From Parachryseolinea silvisoli (GTDB lineage Bacteria; Bacteroidota; Bacteroidia; Cytophagales; Cyclobacteriaceae): DNA of 64,000 bases. The stretch covers positions 372,001-436,000 of the forward strand of contig NZ_JAIOAO010000001.1 in assembly GCF_021190955.1 (NCBI RefSeq). Direction: 5' to 3'. Under the pieces are notes generated by a model. That model was not told the origin of the DNA and made no database searches. It was given only the letters and a program-made list of their open reading frames with translations. Of the stretch, positions 61,954 to 64,000 are shown piece after piece (position 1 is the first letter of the stretch; the number at the start of each line of letters is the position of its first letter). Made by a program: the position numbers and the translations under genes.

Positions 61954-62178
61954 GCTGACGCTGATCCCGTCGAAGGTTGGGCCTCAATCAAATCAATGCC
62001 CGTTCGCTGGCGCTCACCCCCATTTTTGTTCCAGGAAGGCCTCGCTCGAGTGAGACACTCGGACTCGACCTCCCTAAAACAAAAATGCCCTCCTTCGTCG
62101 GGGGGCATTGATTTGATTGGCGGGGAGGACCGGTGAAATCTCGAACCTTTTGGTGGAGGATTTGAGGTTGTTGTATCG
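61954..62178. repeat. Direct repeat flanking the hip/retron island, copy 2 (interrupted)
   Basis: The 15-base block is at 61954-61968 and the 57-bp part at 62122-62178. In copy 1 these are two bases apart; here they are 153 bases apart, because a palindromic segment lies between them. That suggests later insertion into this copy, or deletion from the other. Confidence 0.72.
61985..62119. repeat. 135-bp imperfect palindrome
   Basis: The ends CAATCAAATCAATGCCC and GGGCATTGATTTGATTG are perfect 17-base inverted repeats. Inside are the pairs CATTTTTGTT (62021-62030)/AACAAAAATG (62078-62087) and an apex CGAGTG-AGA-CACTCG (62047-62061). It has no open frame. It looks like a miniature inverted-repeat element or a repeat of the REP/BIME kind. 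Confidence 0.7.
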
Positions 62179-62320
62179 AATAAATGCTAGAGGCAATGAG
62201 GTTTGGCAGGGTCGGAGCGCAGATTGCTATGAAAATTATTACTAATTAGGCGAAACATCCCCAAACACCGGAAAGTGTCGTTCTCATTGCGCCGGATAGG
62301 GCAAGAATTATAGCGCCTGT

Positions 62321-63394
62321 TTATTTTTTCTCATCATCTGCATACGAATATTCAAATGTCGCTAAGTCCAGATCGACTCGGTATATTTTCGCGGATTTAT
62401 TAGCCGATGTGTTAACGGCATGATTAACAACCCCACCAACTATTCCACCAAATGCCATTGGAGCGCCAACGCCTACAACTGCCTTTTTTACCACATCACC
62501 ATTTGAAATCGGTCTCCCAAGCGAATTGAAATAGAGTTTACGTTGATCATCACAGTATGCTCGTAGGTAAATATCATTATTTGCCTCGTCCTTTCCATCG
62601 AGGATATAAATAGCTTTATCTTTTACAATGGCAAACGCTTGGTCAATTTTATAGTCAGGTGATTTTATCTCAGCACAACGAATAAACAGAGAGTCCCGAG
62701 AAGGCATTTCCCATCTTGTTAAATGAGCCGGGTTATTGAGATACAAATCCTTGGGGCTGAAATAAATTCCATCTTTCGCATTTGTCCAGTCCAGCACTTG
62801 TAAACGTTTGGCTGTCTTCCTGCTGAACAAGGAATCGCTCGGCACATCCCATTTTGATATTTGCCCTACTTTGCCAACCTCCAGATCGAATTGCTCAAAT
62901 CCCCTTTTTAACGCCTCCGAGAATGTCATATTTATTCCTTTGGCCGCACTAAAAACCGCGGCCATATTTTCTGTCCAACTAACATATTGCTGATACACGA
63001 GACTACAGACCCCATTATTTACTGAATAGTAATCCAATGCTATCGTCACCGTCTGAGGTTCCTGCCTTGACCCGAGCACCATGTACCTTAATGAGACTTG
63101 ATTGATAACTACAACAAATTTTGAATTCGAATTAAAGATGTCAGGTCTCGAATGAAGAAAAGAATTAAGGTGGTGCTCAAGTGTGTCATTGATAACATAC
63201 TCTTTGCCATATCCCCGTCTGATATAACCTATGGGCTTTGATGGGTCGAGTCGCGCGTCTATAAATTTCGAAATTCCAAAATTGTATTTCACTCCTTTGA
63301 AATTCTCCTCGCGAATCAAGCATGAGTGATTTTTTGCATTGGCTATAATTAGTGGGACTTGCAATACAAGCAAAAAAAGAAACCTTTGAATCAT
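62321..63394 (-). CDS. Secreted protein of unknown function
   Basis: This 357-residue protein has a signal peptide (MIQRFLFLLVLQVPLIIANA). The ATG at 63394 starts the signal peptide. I do not recognise the family. The C-terminal part has a glycine-rich hydrophobic stretch (VGVGAPMAFGGIVGGVV) that may be a membrane or zipper segment. The gene lies just outside the island boundary and shows no clear link to its neighbours. Confidence 0.6.
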   Translation of the reverse strand: MIQRFLFLLVLQVPLIIANAKNHSCLIREENFKGVKYNFGISKFIDARLDPSKPIGYIRRGYGKEYVINDTLEHHLNSFLHSRPDIFNSNSKFVVVINQVSLRYMVLGSRQEPQTVTIALDYYSVNNGVCSLVYQQYVSWTENMAAVFSAAKGINMTFSEALKRGFEQFDLEVGKVGQISKWDVPSDSLFSRKTAKRLQVLDWTNAKDGIYFSPKDLYLNNPAHLTRWEMPSRDSLFIRCAEIKSPDYKIDQAFAIVKDKAIYILDGKDEANNDIYLRAYCDDQRKLYFNSLGRPISNGDVVKKAVVGVGAPMAFGGIVGGVVNHAVNTSANKSAKIYRVDLDLATFEYSYADDEKK

Positions 63395-63589
63395 ATGAGA
63401 TTGTTTTAAAACGTTGGCCAAGAGGTCAAAATTTAATTGTTTTAAATTCGTAGTCCAATAGCGTCCCGAAAAATGGCTGCTAACACCGCTATATCTGAAA
63501 CTGATAACAAACGGTGCACATTCACGACACACGCACACCTAGTACAAAAAACGCAGCCACATTCAATATCGAACTGCCTTATTTTCAGA

Positions 63590-63757
63590 TTATTGCGCTA
63601 TTATCCTATCAATTTCTTTCGGGCCGTCTGGAAATGAAACATCACGATCACCCTTTCCAGTGGCATACAAGCTATCTACCTTCTGATCGATACGTAAGAA
63701 TGACTCCTCACCAAATTTATCCTGAATACTGTGGCCCATGACCCTGTTGTAGCACAT
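63590..63757 (-). CDS. Short possible ORF, 55 residues
   Basis: The reading frame MCYNRVMGHSIQDKFG and the following charged sequence to IDRIIAQ look protein-like and extend to a stop at 63590. The frame continues upstream to a stop close to the end of the next gene, so it could be a separate small gene or the frameshifted C-terminal part of that gene. No family is recognised. Confidence 0.35.
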   Translation of the reverse strand: MCYNRVMGHSIQDKFGEESFLRIDQKVDSLYATGKGDRDVSFPDGPKEIDRIIAQ

Positions 63758-63788
63758 ACCTTCGCCTGTTATCGCGTCGCCTACCCCT

Positions 63789-64000
63789 TTAACAGACTTT
63801 TATTTCGGACTCGAATTGGCGCAACGTCTGCATAATGCAACTCTTTTGAAAGGTATCGAGAACGCTGGCCTCTTCTGAAGACGTGTTTATGCTCTGAAAG
63901 CATTGACATAGTTTATCAGTGATTCTATCCTCCAATGACTGAGCTAAAGAGCCGGTGCTCAAACAGCCAAGAATCAAATTGAATAAAACTGGAATGAATC
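63789..64000 (-). CDS. Small secreted protein, 5' end outside the window
   Basis: The frame is open to the right edge, so the start codon lies outside. The visible N-terminal part is hydrophobic and ends in GSLAQ like a signal peptide, followed by SLEDRITDKLCQCFQSIN and an LRQFESEIKVC end with cysteines. No family is recognised. Confidence 0.5.
   Translation of the reverse strand, partial: FIPVLFNLILGCLSTGSLAQSLEDRITDKLCQCFQSINTSSEEASVLDTFQKSCIMQTLRQFESEIKVC

Larger units (their letters stand above)
61909..62320. other. Right boundary of the hip/retron island
   Basis: About 410 bases without a gene hold repeat copy 2, split by a 135-bp palindrome. No protein-like frame is seen. Confidence 0.65.

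Overview
The window is about 64 kb of a Bacteroidota chromosome, probably a Cytophagales- or Chitinophagaceae-type soil or environmental bacterium. The evidence is a SusC/SusD pair with an ECF sigma factor and FecR anti-sigma factor, a 7TM-DISM sensor kinase, LytTR two-component genes, DUF4369/TlpA-type and DUF6600-type proteins, many Sec and lipoprotein signals, and starts with weak Shine-Dalgarno sequences. No rRNA, tRNA or CRISPR array was seen.

Layout. 1-3.7 kb: the 3' end of a molybdenum hydroxylase large subunit, a hydroxynitrile-lyase-like cupin, a membrane protein/XRE pair and a cytochrome P450. 3.7-11.1 kb: single genes (iron-permease-like, SDR, H1-like basic protein, SGNH esterase, AraC regulator, PQQ-type sugar dehydrogenase lipoprotein, M13 peptidase lipoprotein). 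11.2-23.7 kb: a coherent catabolic locus on the minus strand. It runs from ECF sigma and FecR through SusC (with STN domain) and SusD to a SelA/DgaE-like PLP enzyme, a RidA protein, an amidohydrolase, an RraA-type aldolase and a BASS transporter. All four enzymes carry Tat or Sec export signals, so the chemistry appears to take place in the periplasm. 24.4-28.2 kb: an HTTM protein and a hybrid-type sensor kinase. 28.2-30.1 kb: a 2-hydroxyacid dehydrogenase and a class A beta-lactamase. 30.2-34.4 kb: the oxidative pentose phosphate operon rpiB-gnd-zwf-pgl, followed by a glucosaminidase and a polysaccharide deacetylase lipoprotein. 36.4-48.2 kb: PLP enzyme, OYE reductase with divergent LysR, DUF6600 protein, TlpA-like protein, LytS/LytR-type pair and several small regulators.

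48.3-51.8 kb is a MarR / rifampicin phosphotransferase / deaminase cluster. It is followed by a DUF2975/XRE pair and a site-2-protease-like membrane protein without its zinc motif. 53.9-56.9 kb is visibly AT-rich. It carries two aldo/keto reductases, each preceded by a copy of the same 66-bp upstream element, and an AraC regulator paralogous to one at 45.5 kb. 58.4-62.2 kb is a defence or addiction island: hipB-hipA with three palindromic operators, then a retron-type reverse transcriptase with a structured leader and a small helical ORF. The island is bracketed by diverged 57-bp direct repeats, one of which is interrupted by a 135-bp palindrome. The window ends in small secreted hypotheticals.

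Coding starts were moved downstream from the longest open frame wherever a signal peptide, family N-terminus or ATG gave a better choice. Product calls come from reading motifs by eye; no database search was possible.
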